Shown in pieces: positions 9,202 to 17,801 of a stretch of 64,000 nt of DNA. The notes beneath the pieces were generated by a model. The model worked only from the letters and a program-made list of their open reading frames with translations, searched no databases and was not told the origin of the DNA. A program made the position numbers and the translations under genes. The stretch lies in contig DASXOZ010000053.1 in assembly GCA_036493895.1 (NCBI GenBank), positions 1 to 64,000 of the forward strand, written 5' to 3'. Position 1 is the stretch's first letter, and the number at the start of each line of letters is the position of its first letter. Source of the stretch: Candidatus Binatia bacterium. Lineage in GTDB: Bacteria; Desulfobacterota; Binatia; UBA1149; CAITLU01.

Positions 9202-9493
9202 GGCGTTCCTCCTGGCGTCTTGCCGCGAGTGCTGCGACGGGCCCTGGGAAGTCCAGACTCGCCGCTGCGCCCGCGGCTTGCCGGTTCGCGAAAGCGCGAA
9301 AATCCAGCCATCGATTCCCAATGCGGCGAATTCCGAGTGCCGATACTCCGCTTCCTTCGGGTTTCCGGTCTCTTTCCCTCTTGATAGAAGCACGAAACGT
9401 GCCGGACGGTCCTGAGCACGCACTCCGCCGCCTGTGTCTCGGCGCCTCGTAACCGTGCACGAGCATCGGACAGTTGAAGGAGCACCCGGCAAC

Positions 9494-12226
9494 GTGAGCA
9501 GCGCAACGACTATAGCCAACGCCCGCGGCTACGCCGCCGACGCGCTGCTGCGCGACGGCAGCTCCGTCCATATCCGCGCCGTGTGCCCGCAGGACAAGGA
9601 ACGGCTTCGCGAGCACTTCCACACGCTGTCGCCGCGCTCCGTCTACACGAGATTTTTCGGACCGAAGCTCGAGCTGACGCCGGCCGAGCTTTCCTATTTC
9701 ACGGAGATGGACGGCGTCGAGCGCGTGGGACTGGTCGCGACGCTGCGCACCGCGGAGGGCGAGAAGTTCATCGGCGTCGGCCGCTATTTTCGCCAAAGCG
9801 ACGCAGGTCAGCCTCACTGCGCCGAGGTTGCCTTCGCCGTTTCCGACAATCAGCAGCGCCGCGGCATCGCTTCCGTGCTGCTCGATCATCTCGCGAAAAT
9901 CGCGCGCAGAAGTGGCATCACCGAATTCGTCGCCGACGTGCTCGGCGAGAACAACCAGATGATGCACGTCTTCGGAAAGAGCGGATTCAAGGTCAGCCGC
10001 TCGATCGACGCCGGCGTCTTCCACGTGACGTTCCCGACCGAGGACACTCCCGGGCACCAGGACGTCAGCCTCGAGCGCGACCGGCAGGCTGCGGCACTGA
10101 GCGTGCGGCCGCTGGTGGCTCCGCAGTCGATTGCCGTCATCGGCGCCTCGCGCGACCAGGAAACGATCGGCGGCATGCTCGTTCGCAATATCCGGGCCGG
10201 CGGATTTCGCGGAAAGCTCTATCCGGTCAATCCGAACGCGGCCGAGATCCAGGGGCTGCGCGCGTACGCGCGAGTGCGCGAGATTGGCGAGCCTGTCGAC
10301 CTTGCGGTAGTGGCCACACCGGCCGCTGCGGTGCCGGATGTCGTAGCGGACTGTGCTCGCGCCGGAGTTCGCGGCGTCGTCGTAATTTCTTCGGGCTTCG
10401 GCGAGGTCGGCGACGACGGACGCGCGCGCGAGCGCGAGTTGCTGTCGCTGGTGCGCGGCTCCGGGATGCGCATGGTCGGGCCGAACTGCATGGGAGTCCT
10501 CAACACCGATCCAGAGGTCTCGATGAACGCGACGTTCGCGCCGTCGATGCCGCCGGCCGGTGGAGTCGCAATGCTCTCGCAAAGCGGCGCGCTCGGCCTT
10601 GCAATACTCGACATGGCCGAACATCTCGGCATCGGGCTTTCCACGTTCGTCTCGGTCGGCAACAAGGCGGACGTCTCGAGCAACGACATGCTTTCGTTCT
10701 GGGCAGAGGACCCGAACACGAGCGTGATCCTTCTCTACCTCGAGAGTTTCGGAAACCCGCGAAAATTCGCCCGCATCGCGCCGCAAGTCGCGCGCATCAA
10801 GCCGATCGTGGCGGTCAAATCCGGCAGGTCGGCATCCGGAAGCCGAGCCGCATCGAGCCACTCGGCCGCGCTGGCCAGCCTGGACGTGGCCGTCGAGACG
10901 CTGTTCGAGCAGAGCGGGGTGATCCGCACCGACACGATGGCGCAGCTTTTCGACGTGGCGGCGCTCCTTGCCACGCAACCGGTGCCCGGTGGTGCGCGTG
11001 TCGGGGTAGTCACGAACGCCGGCGGCCCGGGTATTCTTCTTGCCGATGCGTGCGAAGCGCGCGGGCTCGAGCTGTCCGAGCTGAGCGAACAGACGCGCGC
11101 CGAGCTCGCGAAGTTCCTTCCGCCGCAGGCCGGCCTGTCCAACCCGGTGGATCTTCTCGCGGCCGCGACGCCGGAGCAGTACTCGCGCGCGGTCGAGATC
11201 GTCGGCAACGATCCCAACATCGATGCGCTCGTCGTCGTTTGCATCCCCGTCGTTGCGGCCGCAACCGAGGAGATTGCCCGCGCGATCGCAGGCGCTGCAG
11301 CAATGATCCCGAAGGACAAGCCGATCCTGGCGAATTTCCTCTCGTCCCGCGGCGCACCGCGCGTGCTCTCGCAGGGAGCGCGCGGCGCGATCCCGTCGTT
11401 CGCGTTTCCGGAGGATGCCGCCATGGCACTGGCGGCGGCCACCCGCTACGGCCGTTGGCGCCGGCGGCCTGTCGGCAGACTGGAGACACTCGCGCCGTTC
11501 GCACGAGATGCCGTGCGCGCCGTCATCGATCGCGCGCTTGCCGGTGCGGAAGGTGCGATCTGGTTGCGCGCCGAAGACCTTTCGACGGTGCTGCGCGCCG
11601 CGGGAATCGAGTTCGCCGAGTCCGTCGATGTTGCGGCGGCTGATGCTGCGCCAGCAGCTGCAAGGCTCGGCTATCCGCTGGTTGTGAAGGTCTCCTCGCC
11701 CGCCATCCTGCACAAGAGCGACGTGGGCGGAGTCATCCTCGGCGTCGAGAACGACGAGTCGGCCGCGGAAGCAGTCGAGACCCTGCGTCGGCGTATGCTG
11801 GTACTCGGCAAACCACTCGAGCGCGTGCTGCTGCAGCGCCAGGTCGCCGGCGCGATCGAAAGCCTCGTCGGCGTCACCGTCGACCCGGTCTTCGGTCCGC
11901 TCCTGGTGGTCGGTGCGGGCGGCGTCCTGGTCGAGCTGCTCGGCGACGTCGCATTTCACCTGGTGCCGGTAAGCGACGTCGATGCGCGGGAAATGATCAC
12001 GCGCCTGAAGTCGCGCGCGTTGTTCGACGGCTATCGCGGATCGCCGCCGGCCGACCGCGACGAGCTCGTGGCTCTGATCCAGCGCGTCTCCGCGCTCGTC
12101 GAGGCGGTGCCCGAGCTGGTCGAGCTCGACCTCAATCCGGTCAAGGTGCTGGCGCCGGGGTCCGGCGCGGTGGTCGTGGACGGAAGGATGCGCGTGGCGC
12201 CGCGCGCGACCGCATGGGGGAACTGA
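9494..12226 (+). CDS. GNAT acetyltransferase fused to ADP-forming acyl-CoA synthetase
   Basis: The product (910 residues from the GTG at 9494; an in-frame GTG at 9434 would add 20) has an N-terminal GNAT domain (about residues 15-170, with VSDNQQRRGIASVLLDHLAKIA as the acetyl-CoA loop). This is followed by a CoA-binding domain (IAVIGASRDQETIGGMLVRNI), a succinyl-CoA ligase-like domain with the likely phospho-His in RAASSHSAALA, and a C-terminal ATP-grasp domain (YPLVVKVSSPAILHKSDVGGV). Proteins with this arrangement include protein lysine acetyltransferases of the Pat/PatZ type, which regulate acyl-CoA metabolism by acetylating enzymes. The 9494 start is favoured by GGAG 11 bases upstream, although the spacing is long. 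The gene is divergently transcribed from the universal stress gene. Confidence 0.88.
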   Translation: MSSATTIANARGYAADALLRDGSSVHIRAVCPQDKERLREHFHTLSPRSVYTRFFGPKLELTPAELSYFTEMDGVERVGLVATLRTAEGEKFIGVGRYFRQSDAGQPHCAEVAFAVSDNQQRRGIASVLLDHLAKIARRSGITEFVADVLGENNQMMHVFGKSGFKVSRSIDAGVFHVTFPTEDTPGHQDVSLERDRQAAALSVRPLVAPQSIAVIGASRDQETIGGMLVRNIRAGGFRGKLYPVNPNAAEIQGLRAYARVREIGEPVDLAVVATPAAAVPDVVADCARAGVRGVVVISSGFGEVGDDGRARERELLSLVRGSGMRMVGPNCMGVLNTDPEVSMNATFAPSMPPAGGVAMLSQSGALGLAILDMAEHLGIGLSTFVSVGNKADVSSNDMLSFWAEDPNTSVILLYLESFGNPRKFARIAPQVARIKPIVAVKSGRSASGSRAASSHSAALASLDVAVETLFEQSGVIRTDTMAQLFDVAALLATQPVPGGARVGVVTNAGGPGILLADACEARGLELSELSEQTRAELAKFLPPQAGLSNPVDLLAAATPEQYSRAVEIVGNDPNIDALVVVCIPVVAAATEEIARAIAGAAAMIPKDKPILANFLSSRGAPRVLSQGARGAIPSFAFPEDAAMALAAATRYGRWRRRPVGRLETLAPFARDAVRAVIDRALAGAEGAIWLRAEDLSTVLRAAGIEFAESVDVAAADAAPAAARLGYPLVVKVSSPAILHKSDVGGVILGVENDESAAEAVETLRRRMLVLGKPLERVLLQRQVAGAIESLVGVTVDPVFGPLLVVGAGGVLVELLGDVAFHLVPVSDVDAREMITRLKSRALFDGYRGSPPADRDELVALIQRVSALVEAVPELVELDLNPVKVLAPGSGAVVVDGRMRVAPRATAWGN

Positions 12227-12256
12227 TTCGGCTCTCGTCGGATCGCCAGGACCTGC

Positions 12257-13014
<758 letters not shown>

Positions 13015-13209
13015 ATGATACCCCCGGATGAATTTCCCGTAGACCAGGATGCGCAGCGGATGGCGCGCGTGTCTGCTCTTTTCGAGATGCAGCGCCATCA
13101 GAAGAGACCCAGCGAAGGCCTGGAGGCTGTGCTGCAGACGGAGACAGAGGTCCCGTGCAAGTTGGCGCCCGCGGTGCTGCGGCGGCATGGCAAGCGCCTG
13201 ACCGAGTAA
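13015..13209 (+). CDS. small hypothetical protein, 64 residues
   Basis: The main support is a near-ideal ribosome binding site: AAGGAG at 13004-13009, five bases before the ATG at 13015. The product is hydrophilic, with an acidic start (PPDEFPVDQDAQ) and a basic C-terminus (RRHGKRLTE). It has no signal peptide or membrane segment, and I recognise no family. It precedes the SYLF gene by about 320 bases with a separate promoter in between, so it is probably expressed alone. It could be a chance frame. Confidence 0.4.
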   Translation: MIPPDEFPVDQDAQRMARVSALFEMQRHQKRPSEGLEAVLQTETEVPCKLAPAVLRRHGKRLTE

Positions 13210-13347
13210 CGCGACCGAGTCCAGAAGCGCGAAGCCCCTGACGGGCCCCATCAAAACGAGCTACCAGCACCCCTCATCGCCCGCACGGCTTCGCTTGGTG
13301 CCCGGTCGCCGCCGAAGCGTACTCCCACTTCTCGTCCTACGTGCAAC

Positions 13348-13396
13348 TACGCGCGTACTACTCCGATCTGGAGCTCCCGCGGCTTTGCGACATACT
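13348..13396 (+). promoter_or_regulatory. predicted FixJ-type regulated promoter for the SYLF gene
   Basis: The perfect palindrome TACGCGCGTA (13348-13357) is followed by CTACTCCGAT, then a -35-like CTGGAG (13368-13373), 17 bp and a -10-like CATACT (13391-13396). A half-matching site, TACGTGC, begins at 13338. The same order of elements occurs at five other promoters between 14.5 and 21.2 kb. The leader to the SYLF start at 13533 would be about 130 bases. Confidence 0.55.
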
Positions 13397-13532
13397 GATC
13401 TCGGGTTGTCCACCTCTTCGCTCGCTGCATTCCAGTACGGCCTGTCTTCAGTGGGACGGTGCGCGACACGCGAGGTACAGGAGAGGTCGAGAACAACGGG
13501 GCCAAACGGACCCGAACCAAAGGAGATCTTCC

Positions 13533-14102
13533 ATGATCGCAGTTGCCAATCGATTCCATTCAAAAACAGCTTCGCTTCTTGTCGCCGCCACGGTCATGGC
13601 GGTCGCGCCGGCACAACTCGCTTTCGCGGAGAGTCGCGGCGACTTGCAGGCGGACGCACGGGCAGCGGTCGCCTCGCTCTATACGCAGGTGCCGGGCGCC
13701 AAGGCGCTTGGTGAACAAGCGGCGGCCATCCTCGTATTTCCTGCAGTCGTCAAGGCCAGCTTTATCGTGGGCGGCCAGTACGGCGAGGGAGTGCTGCTCC
13801 AGGGCGGCAAGATCGACGGCTACTACAACACCATCACCGGCTCGGTCGGCTACCAGGCCGGCGTCGAGAAGTTCAGTTATGCGCTGTTCCTGATGAACCC
13901 GTCGGCCCTGAAGTACCTCAACAAGAGCGACGGATGGGAGCTCGGCGTGGGGCCGGAAATCACGCTCGTCGACGTCGGCGCGGCAGCCTCGCTGTCGACC
14001 ACCACTGCCAAGAAGAGCGTCTACGCATTCTTCTTCGATCCGAAAGGATTGATGGGAGGCGTCAGCATCCAGGGCACGAAGGTTACCAAGATCCACAAGT
14101 AG
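13533..14102 (+). CDS. SYLF (Ysc84-like) domain protein, secreted
   Basis: The 189-residue protein has a signal peptide ending near LAFAES and one SYLF domain covering nearly all the rest: AKALGEQAAAILVFPAVVKASFIVGGQYGEG, then YYNTITGSVGYQAG and the ending GLMGGVSIQGTKVTKI. SYLF domains bind phosphoinositide or other lipids in eukaryotes. Bacterial secreted forms are envelope proteins of uncertain role that are often stress-induced. The ATG at 13533 has AAAGGAG 7 bases upstream. A longer in-frame extension exists but has no signal. A strong hairpin follows the stop. The promoter shares its operator pattern with the other stress genes nearby. Confidence 0.9.
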   Translation: MIAVANRFHSKTASLLVAATVMAVAPAQLAFAESRGDLQADARAAVASLYTQVPGAKALGEQAAAILVFPAVVKASFIVGGQYGEGVLLQGGKIDGYYNTITGSVGYQAGVEKFSYALFLMNPSALKYLNKSDGWELGVGPEITLVDVGAAASLSTTTAKKSVYAFFFDPKGLMGGVSIQGTKVTKIHK

Positions 14103-14111
14103 GGATCCTGG

Positions 14112-14159
14112 CATCCGGCGGGCGCGCCCCGCGTGGTGGGGAAGCGCGCCCGCCGGATG
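14112..14159. terminator. long perfect hairpin after the SYLF gene
   Basis: The arms at 14112-14127 and 14144-14159 are perfectly complementary over 16 bp (CATCCGGCGGGCGCGC with its reverse complement), around a 16-base loop. It lies 10 bases after the SYLF stop and between convergent genes, so it can serve both strands. There is no long T run. Confidence 0.75.
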
Positions 14160-14211
14160 TCGTGTTGCTTCGAGGCGTGCCGGTCATGCGCACTTTCGAT
14201 CGATCACTCGT

Positions 14212-14436
14212 TCACGTGTTCCTGCGGTCCCCGACGAGCAGCAGCAGCACTCCAGCGCCAAGCGCCGCGGCGGCGATCCATTCGGGAATGTTGACGTTCT
14301 CCTTGTCCTTGACCGACAAGTCGAGAGGTCCGATCCTCGCCTCGTGGGTCTCCTTCGTGTAGCTGAACCTCCCATAGGCAAGCCCAAAGCCGCCGCCGAG
14401 AACCAAAAGAATTGCCAGAATCTTGATGGAACCCAT
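14212..14436 (-). CDS. small two-helix membrane protein, 74 residues
   Basis: The protein has an N-terminal transmembrane helix (IKILAILLVLGGGFGLAYG), a short loop with FSYTKETHEARIGPLDLSVKDKE, and a second helix (WIAAAALGAGVLLLLVG) followed by DRR. The layout, with the loop pattern FSYT...IGPL.LSV.....V.IP, is shared by a common but unnamed family of small inner-membrane proteins. Such genes are frequently found near CsbD and DUF3309 genes. The ATG at 14436 has GAGG 6 bases upstream, and the longer upstream frame lacks support. Its predicted promoter at 14504-14553 is divergent from that of the gene at 14628 and uses the same palindrome cluster. Confidence 0.75.
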   Translation of the reverse strand: MGSIKILAILLVLGGGFGLAYGRFSYTKETHEARIGPLDLSVKDKENVNIPEWIAAAALGAGVLLLLVGDRRNT

Positions 14437-14503
14437 CGCACACCTCGTTACCGTCTGATCGCGCGAATCCAGGAAACCGGTCCGTCCGCGATCGCCGGAT
14501 CCG

Positions 14504-14553
14504 CTTCTAGCCATTCGCGGCGTGGGTCGGTAGAGCGGACTGCTACGCGCGTA
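14504..14553 (-). promoter_or_regulatory. predicted FixJ-type regulated promoter for the 74-residue membrane protein
   Basis: Read on the minus strand, the palindrome TACGCGCGTA (14544-14553) is followed by GCAGTCCGCT, a -35-like CTACCG (14528-14533), 18 bp and a -10-like TAGAAG (14504-14509). Spacing matches the other five promoters exactly. The leader would be about 60 bases. Confidence 0.5.
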
Positions 14554-14621
14554 GTGCTACGCGCGTAAAGGAACGCGCGTGGTTTTCCGGTCTGACGCGG
14601 TGCGCGGACATGTCGTAGGAT
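14544..14621 (+). promoter_or_regulatory. triple-palindrome operator and promoter for the 146-residue protein
   Basis: Three copies of the 10-bp palindrome start at 14544, 14558 and 14572 (TACGCGCGTA twice, then AACGCGCGTG), each 14 bp apart. They are followed by GTTTTCCGGT, a -35 CTGACG (14592-14597), 18 bp and a -10 TAGGAT (14616-14621). The first copy also serves the divergent promoter. The predicted transcription start is at or within a base or two of the ATG at 14628. Confidence 0.6.
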
Positions 14622-14627
14622 TCGTGG

Positions 14628-15068
14628 ATGAACACAACCAGCGGGAATCGATCGCGGGCTGTCCACAGGACCCCCGATGCGGCGCTCGGCGCCGATTTCC
14701 GGAATCTCCCCCCTCGCGCGGCGCAGTCGACTCGGCTCTCGGCGGTTTCTCCCGAACGACGCCTGCTCATGGCCCTGATGGACGACGCCGTTCGCTGCGT
14801 CGGAAAGTACCGCCACGCACGCGACATCATCGGCAGGAAACGTTTTGCGGAAGAGGCTCGCTGGATTCTTTCCAATGAGACTGGCTGGCTCCATGCATTC
14901 GTCCGGATCTGCGAAATCCTCGACCTGGACCCTGGTGCCGTCCGCTGTTCCCTCAGGCTCACTGCCGAATGCCTCGAAAGCGGGCCGCTGCGCGCAACGA
15001 CGATTCGCGTGACAGACCTGAAGGAAAGGAGACTGTCATGCCGCACCATGCCGCTGTGCTTTTCGTGA
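14628..15068 (+). CDS. hypothetical protein with a conserved helical domain, 146 residues
   Basis: Residues about 46-112 contain a pattern seen in unnamed proteins of deltaproteobacterial genomes: RRLLMALMDDAVRCVGKYR, then RKRFAEEARWILSNE, then FVRICEILDLDPGAVRCSL. It is predicted all-helical, and the last part resembles a helix-turn-helix, but DNA binding is not shown. The N-terminal 45 residues are Arg/Ser/Pro-rich and probably disordered. The ATG at 14628 coincides with the predicted transcription start, so the message may be leaderless. The next in-frame ATG (14769) has no ribosome binding site and would cut into the domain. The ABC exporter gene follows after 42 bases and may be in the same unit. 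Confidence 0.65.
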   Translation: MNTTSGNRSRAVHRTPDAALGADFRNLPPRAAQSTRLSAVSPERRLLMALMDDAVRCVGKYRHARDIIGRKRFAEEARWILSNETGWLHAFVRICEILDLDPGAVRCSLRLTAECLESGPLRATTIRVTDLKERRLSCRTMPLCFS

Positions 15069-15110
15069 TCGCGTGGATGCCCGCCTGAACCCAGGCGACG
15101 ACGGCTGAGC

Positions 15111-17000
15111 GTGAATCTCGAAAAACCCACTACGAGCCCTCCGTCTGCTCCGTGCGACCCGCCGGATGGCGCGCGCGGCTCTGCGGCAGTCACGAGGCCC
15201 ACGTTCGGCACGACCTCACGGCAGTTCTGGAGCATTTCGAAGGCCTTCTTCGCGTCCCGCAAGCAACGCAGGGCGCGTCTCTACCTCGCGGTTCTGCTGC
15301 TCCTTGCGCTTTCCGTCGGCGGCGTCGAGGTGCTGATCAGCTACGTCGGGCGCGACTTCATGACCGCCATCGCGAAGCGGGATGCCGGCGAGTACTGGCA
15401 TCTGCTCGGACGATATGCCGGAACCTTCGCGCTGGCGGTGCCCCTCGGCGTCTACTATCGCTGGATAGAGAAGCGTCTTGCGCTGCTCTGGCGCGAGTGG
15501 CTGGCCCGGCATCTGATCAAGCGGTATTTCAACAACCGCGCATACTACCGCCTGCGCGGGCTCGAAAGCATCGACAACCCGGATCAGCGCATCAGCGAAG
15601 ACGTCCTCAACTTTACGGCGAACTCGCTGGGCTACCTGCTCAGTGTGCTCAACGCCGGCGTTACCCTCGTCGCTTTCCTGGGCGTTCTCTGGGGAATTTC
15701 CGGGACACTCGTCGCGGTGCTGTTCGTCTACGCGACTACAGGAACGGCGCTGAGCATCCTCATCGGCAGCCGCCTCGTGCGACTGAGCTACCAGCAGTAC
15801 CAGAAGGAGGCAGATTTCCGGTACGGCCTCGTGCGGGTTCGGGACAACGCCGAATCGATTGCGTTCTATCGCGGCGAGAGTCGCGAACAGAACGACCTGT
15901 GGTCACGTCTGAAGCAGGTCGTGATCAACTCGCTGTCGATCATCAACTGGAACCGCAATCTCTCGTTCTTCACCACCAGCTACAGCTACGCAGCCTTCGT
16001 GCTTCCCACGCTCGTCGTCGCACCGATGTACATGCGCGGGCAGATCGAGTTCGGCGTGGTCACCCAGGCAGCGGGAGCCTTCGCGGCGGTGCTCGCAGCC
16101 GTCTCGCTGATCATCACGAAATTTGAAGGCCTCACGGGGTATATGGCCGGAATCCAGCGCCTCGGTGTCCTGTGGGACAACCTGGACGACTTCGACGCTG
16201 ACGAGCTGAGGATCGCCGCCGAAGCGAATCAGCAACTCGACGAAGACAGCCGTATCGTGAAGCTCGACAAGCTCACGGTGTGCACGCCGGGGAACGGGGG
16301 CGATCCCAAGAGATTGGTCACGGAGCTGACATTCGAGCTCCGGCGAAAGCAGAGCCTGCTCATTATGGGCGCGAGCGGCACCGGCAAGAGCTCGGTACTG
16401 CGCACCATCGCGGGGTTGTGGCCGGGCGAATCCGGAGCGCTCGAACGGCCGCCGCTCATCGAGCTGATGTTCCTGCCCCAGCGTCCCTACATGGTACCGG
16501 GCAACCTGCGCGATCAGCTGCTGTACCCTTATCCCGAGCGCAAGGTCGAAGACGACAAGATTCGGGCCATCGTCGAACGCGTGAACCTCTCCGACGTGTT
16601 CAACCGCGTGGACGGCGACCTCGATCGCGTTGTGGACTGGACCAACGTGCTTTCGATCGGCGAGCAGCAACGCGTTGCATTCGCGCGTCTCTTCCTTAGA
16701 GCCCCGCGTTTCGCTTTTCTCGATGAAGCCACAAGCGCCCTCGACGAAGACAACCAAGGCGCGCTCTACCACCTCCTGCGCGAGTCCGGCATCGGGTTCG
16801 TGAGCGTCGGTCACCGCCAGACCCTGGCTCAGTATCACGACCGCATCCTGCAGCTCGAGGGCGGCGGGGACTGGGAGATCCGGAATGCCGAAGCAGACGA
16901 AGCAGTGCACCCGCGCAGCGTCTCTCGCGTGCCGTCCTTGCCGATTGACGCGCGCGCAGGGCCCATTTTCACTATCGTTCGCGTAGAACCGCGTGCGTAG
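15111..17000 (+). CDS. SbmA/BacA- and YddA-like ABC transporter (fused permease-ATPase)
   Basis: The 629-residue protein is a half-transporter of the ABCD/SbmA-BacA type. The permease domain (about 60-360) has six hydrophobic segments and the family motif region around YYRLRGLESIDNPDQRISEDV and RDNAESIAFYRGE, which corresponds to the EAA-like signature of this group. The ATPase domain has Walker A GASGTGKSS, signature LSIGEQQRVAFARLFL and Walker B FAFLDEATSALDE, followed by a switch His (VSVGHRQTL). Relatives move peptides, vitamin B12 or long-chain fatty acyl compounds, and the substrate here is unknown. The start is a GTG at 15111 with no clear ribosome binding site. The last codons overlap the operator for the next gene. 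Confidence 0.85.
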   Translation: MNLEKPTTSPPSAPCDPPDGARGSAAVTRPTFGTTSRQFWSISKAFFASRKQRRARLYLAVLLLLALSVGGVEVLISYVGRDFMTAIAKRDAGEYWHLLGRYAGTFALAVPLGVYYRWIEKRLALLWREWLARHLIKRYFNNRAYYRLRGLESIDNPDQRISEDVLNFTANSLGYLLSVLNAGVTLVAFLGVLWGISGTLVAVLFVYATTGTALSILIGSRLVRLSYQQYQKEADFRYGLVRVRDNAESIAFYRGESREQNDLWSRLKQVVINSLSIINWNRNLSFFTTSYSYAAFVLPTLVVAPMYMRGQIEFGVVTQAAGAFAAVLAAVSLIITKFEGLTGYMAGIQRLGVLWDNLDDFDADELRIAAEANQQLDEDSRIVKLDKLTVCTPGNGGDPKRLVTELTFELRRKQSLLIMGASGTGKSSVLRTIAGLWPGESGALERPPLIELMFLPQRPYMVPGNLRDQLLYPYPERKVEDDKIRAIVERVNLSDVFNRVDGDLDRVVDWTNVLSIGEQQRVAFARLFLRAPRFAFLDEATSALDEDNQGALYHLLRESGIGFVSVGHRQTLAQYHDRILQLEGGGDWEIRNAEADEAVHPRSVSRVPSLPIDARAGPIFTIVRVEPRA

Positions 17001-17039
17001 TTCTCCGATCTGACTGTCGCCCACAGGGTCCGCTACAAT
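16976..17039 (+). promoter_or_regulatory. predicted FixJ-type regulated promoter for the DUF3309 gene
   Basis: Imperfect palindrome CGCGTGCGTA (16990-16999), with a half site 14 bp upstream (CGTTCGCGTA, 16976-16985), is followed by GTTCTCCGAT, a -35 CTGACT (17010-17015), 18 bp and a good -10, TACAAT (17034-17039). The operator overlaps the end of the ABC transporter gene. The leader to the ATG at 17096 would be about 50 bases. Confidence 0.6.
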
Positions 17040-17095
17040 CCGTTGCATCACTGTCATGGCGAGCCTGAAGCACCAGGGGCTCGAAGGAGATCGAG

Positions 17096-17245
17096 ATGCG
17101 ACAAGTTCTGCTCATCCTTTTAGTGCTGCTGGTTATCGGCGGGCTTCCCAACTGGGGATACCACCAATACGGGTACGCGCCCTCCGGACTCGGAGGCACC
17201 GTTCTTCTCATACTGCTCGTTCTGTTGCTGACCGGAAGGCTCTGA
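17096..17245 (+). CDS. DUF3309 family small membrane protein, 49 residues
   Basis: This short gene translates as MRQVLLILLVLLVIGGLPNW, then GYHQYGYAPSGLGGTVLLIL and LVLLLTGRL. The two hydrophobic helices around a P-N-W...GYxPSGLGG turn are the defining features and length of DUF3309 proteins. The ATG at 17096 has AGGAG 6 bases upstream. These proteins are widespread in environmental proteobacteria beside CsbD and other stress genes, and their function is unknown. It has its own promoter with the shared operator and is followed by two hairpins. Confidence 0.88.
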   Translation: MRQVLLILLVLLVIGGLPNWGYHQYGYAPSGLGGTVLLILLVLLLTGRL

Positions 17246-17276
17246 CGAATTTCACGGCGCGTGCGTCACGACGGCC

Positions 17277-17355
17277 GCGAACGATGCCGGGGGGCATTGT
17301 TCGCGCCGCAGCGGGCCGCGCCGCACCGATTCGCGGCGGCGGGGCCCGCCGCGAA
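17277..17355. terminator. two consecutive hairpins after the DUF3309 gene
   Basis: The first hairpin pairs 17277-17288 (GCGAACGATGCC) with 17293-17304 through a GGGG loop, with one G-T pair. The second pairs 17330-17339 (TTCGCGGCGG) perfectly with 17346-17355. Both are very GC-rich and lack a T run. They separate the DUF3309 transcript from the CsbD promoter. Confidence 0.65.
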
Positions 17356-17391
17356 CGCCGAGGACAAATCGCAACACCCGGTGGGCATTCC

Positions 17392-17455
17392 AATGCGCGG
17401 ACAACTACGTGCGTAGTTTTCCTTTCTTACGAACCGGCACATTCGGCGCTATTCA
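17392..17455 (+). promoter_or_regulatory. predicted FixJ-type regulated promoter for the CsbD operon
   Basis: The extended palindrome AACTACGTGCGTAGTT (17403-17418, core TACGTGCGTA at 17406-17415) has a 7-of-10 matching site 14 bp upstream (17392-17401). It is followed by GTTTTCCTTT, a -35-like CTTACG (17426-17431), 18 bp and a -10-like TATTCA (17450-17455). The leader to the CsbD start at 17580 is about 120 bases. Confidence 0.6.
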
Positions 17456-17579
17456 TGGTGGGTAACCGCGATGCGTTGGAACTGCCGGACGACACCGATT
17501 CGTCCGCTCCCAGGATCGCATTCCGCGGCCGATGACAGTCACGACAACGAAAACCGACGACATCGAAAGGAGAACTGCG

Positions 17580-17801
17580 ATGAACTGGGATCAGATCGAA
17601 GGCAAATGGAAGGAACTGACGGGCGGCTTGAAAGAACACTGGGGCAAGCTCACGGATGACGAGCTGCAACTGATCGGCGGAAAACGCGAGAAGCTCGCCG
17701 GGCTGCTCCAGCAGAAGTACGGCATCGCCAAAGAAGCGGCCGAGGCACAGATCGCGAAGTTCGAAAAGAGTCTCGACAACCTGAAGCACGGAGCATCATG
17801 A
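17580..17801 (+). CDS. CsbD family stress protein
   Basis: The 73-residue protein starts MNWDQIEGKWKELTGGLKEH and continues WGKLTDDELQLIGGKREKLAG, the classic CsbD pattern, then extends through LLQQKYGIAKEAAEAQIAKF. CsbD proteins are abundant, hydrophilic general-stress proteins of unknown biochemical role. The ATG at 17580 has AAAGGAG 7 bases upstream. The gene overlaps the next one by 4 bases, so the two are coupled. Its promoter carries the shared FixJ-type operator. Confidence 0.93.
   Translation: MNWDQIEGKWKELTGGLKEHWGKLTDDELQLIGGKREKLAGLLQQKYGIAKEAAEAQIAKFEKSLDNLKHGAS

Noticed and set aside
9361..9400. Possible seventh FixJ-type promoter (GTTTCCGGTCTC) upstream of the GNAT fusion
   Set aside because: The spacer-like sequence is present but no TACGYGCGTA palindrome precedes it and no -10 lies at the right distance.
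8606..11959. Minus-strand frame of 1117 codons opposite the GNAT/acyl-CoA synthetase fusion
   Set aside because: Antisense shadow; it also runs through usp and the tandem repeat in the wrong frame and has no recognisable sequence.
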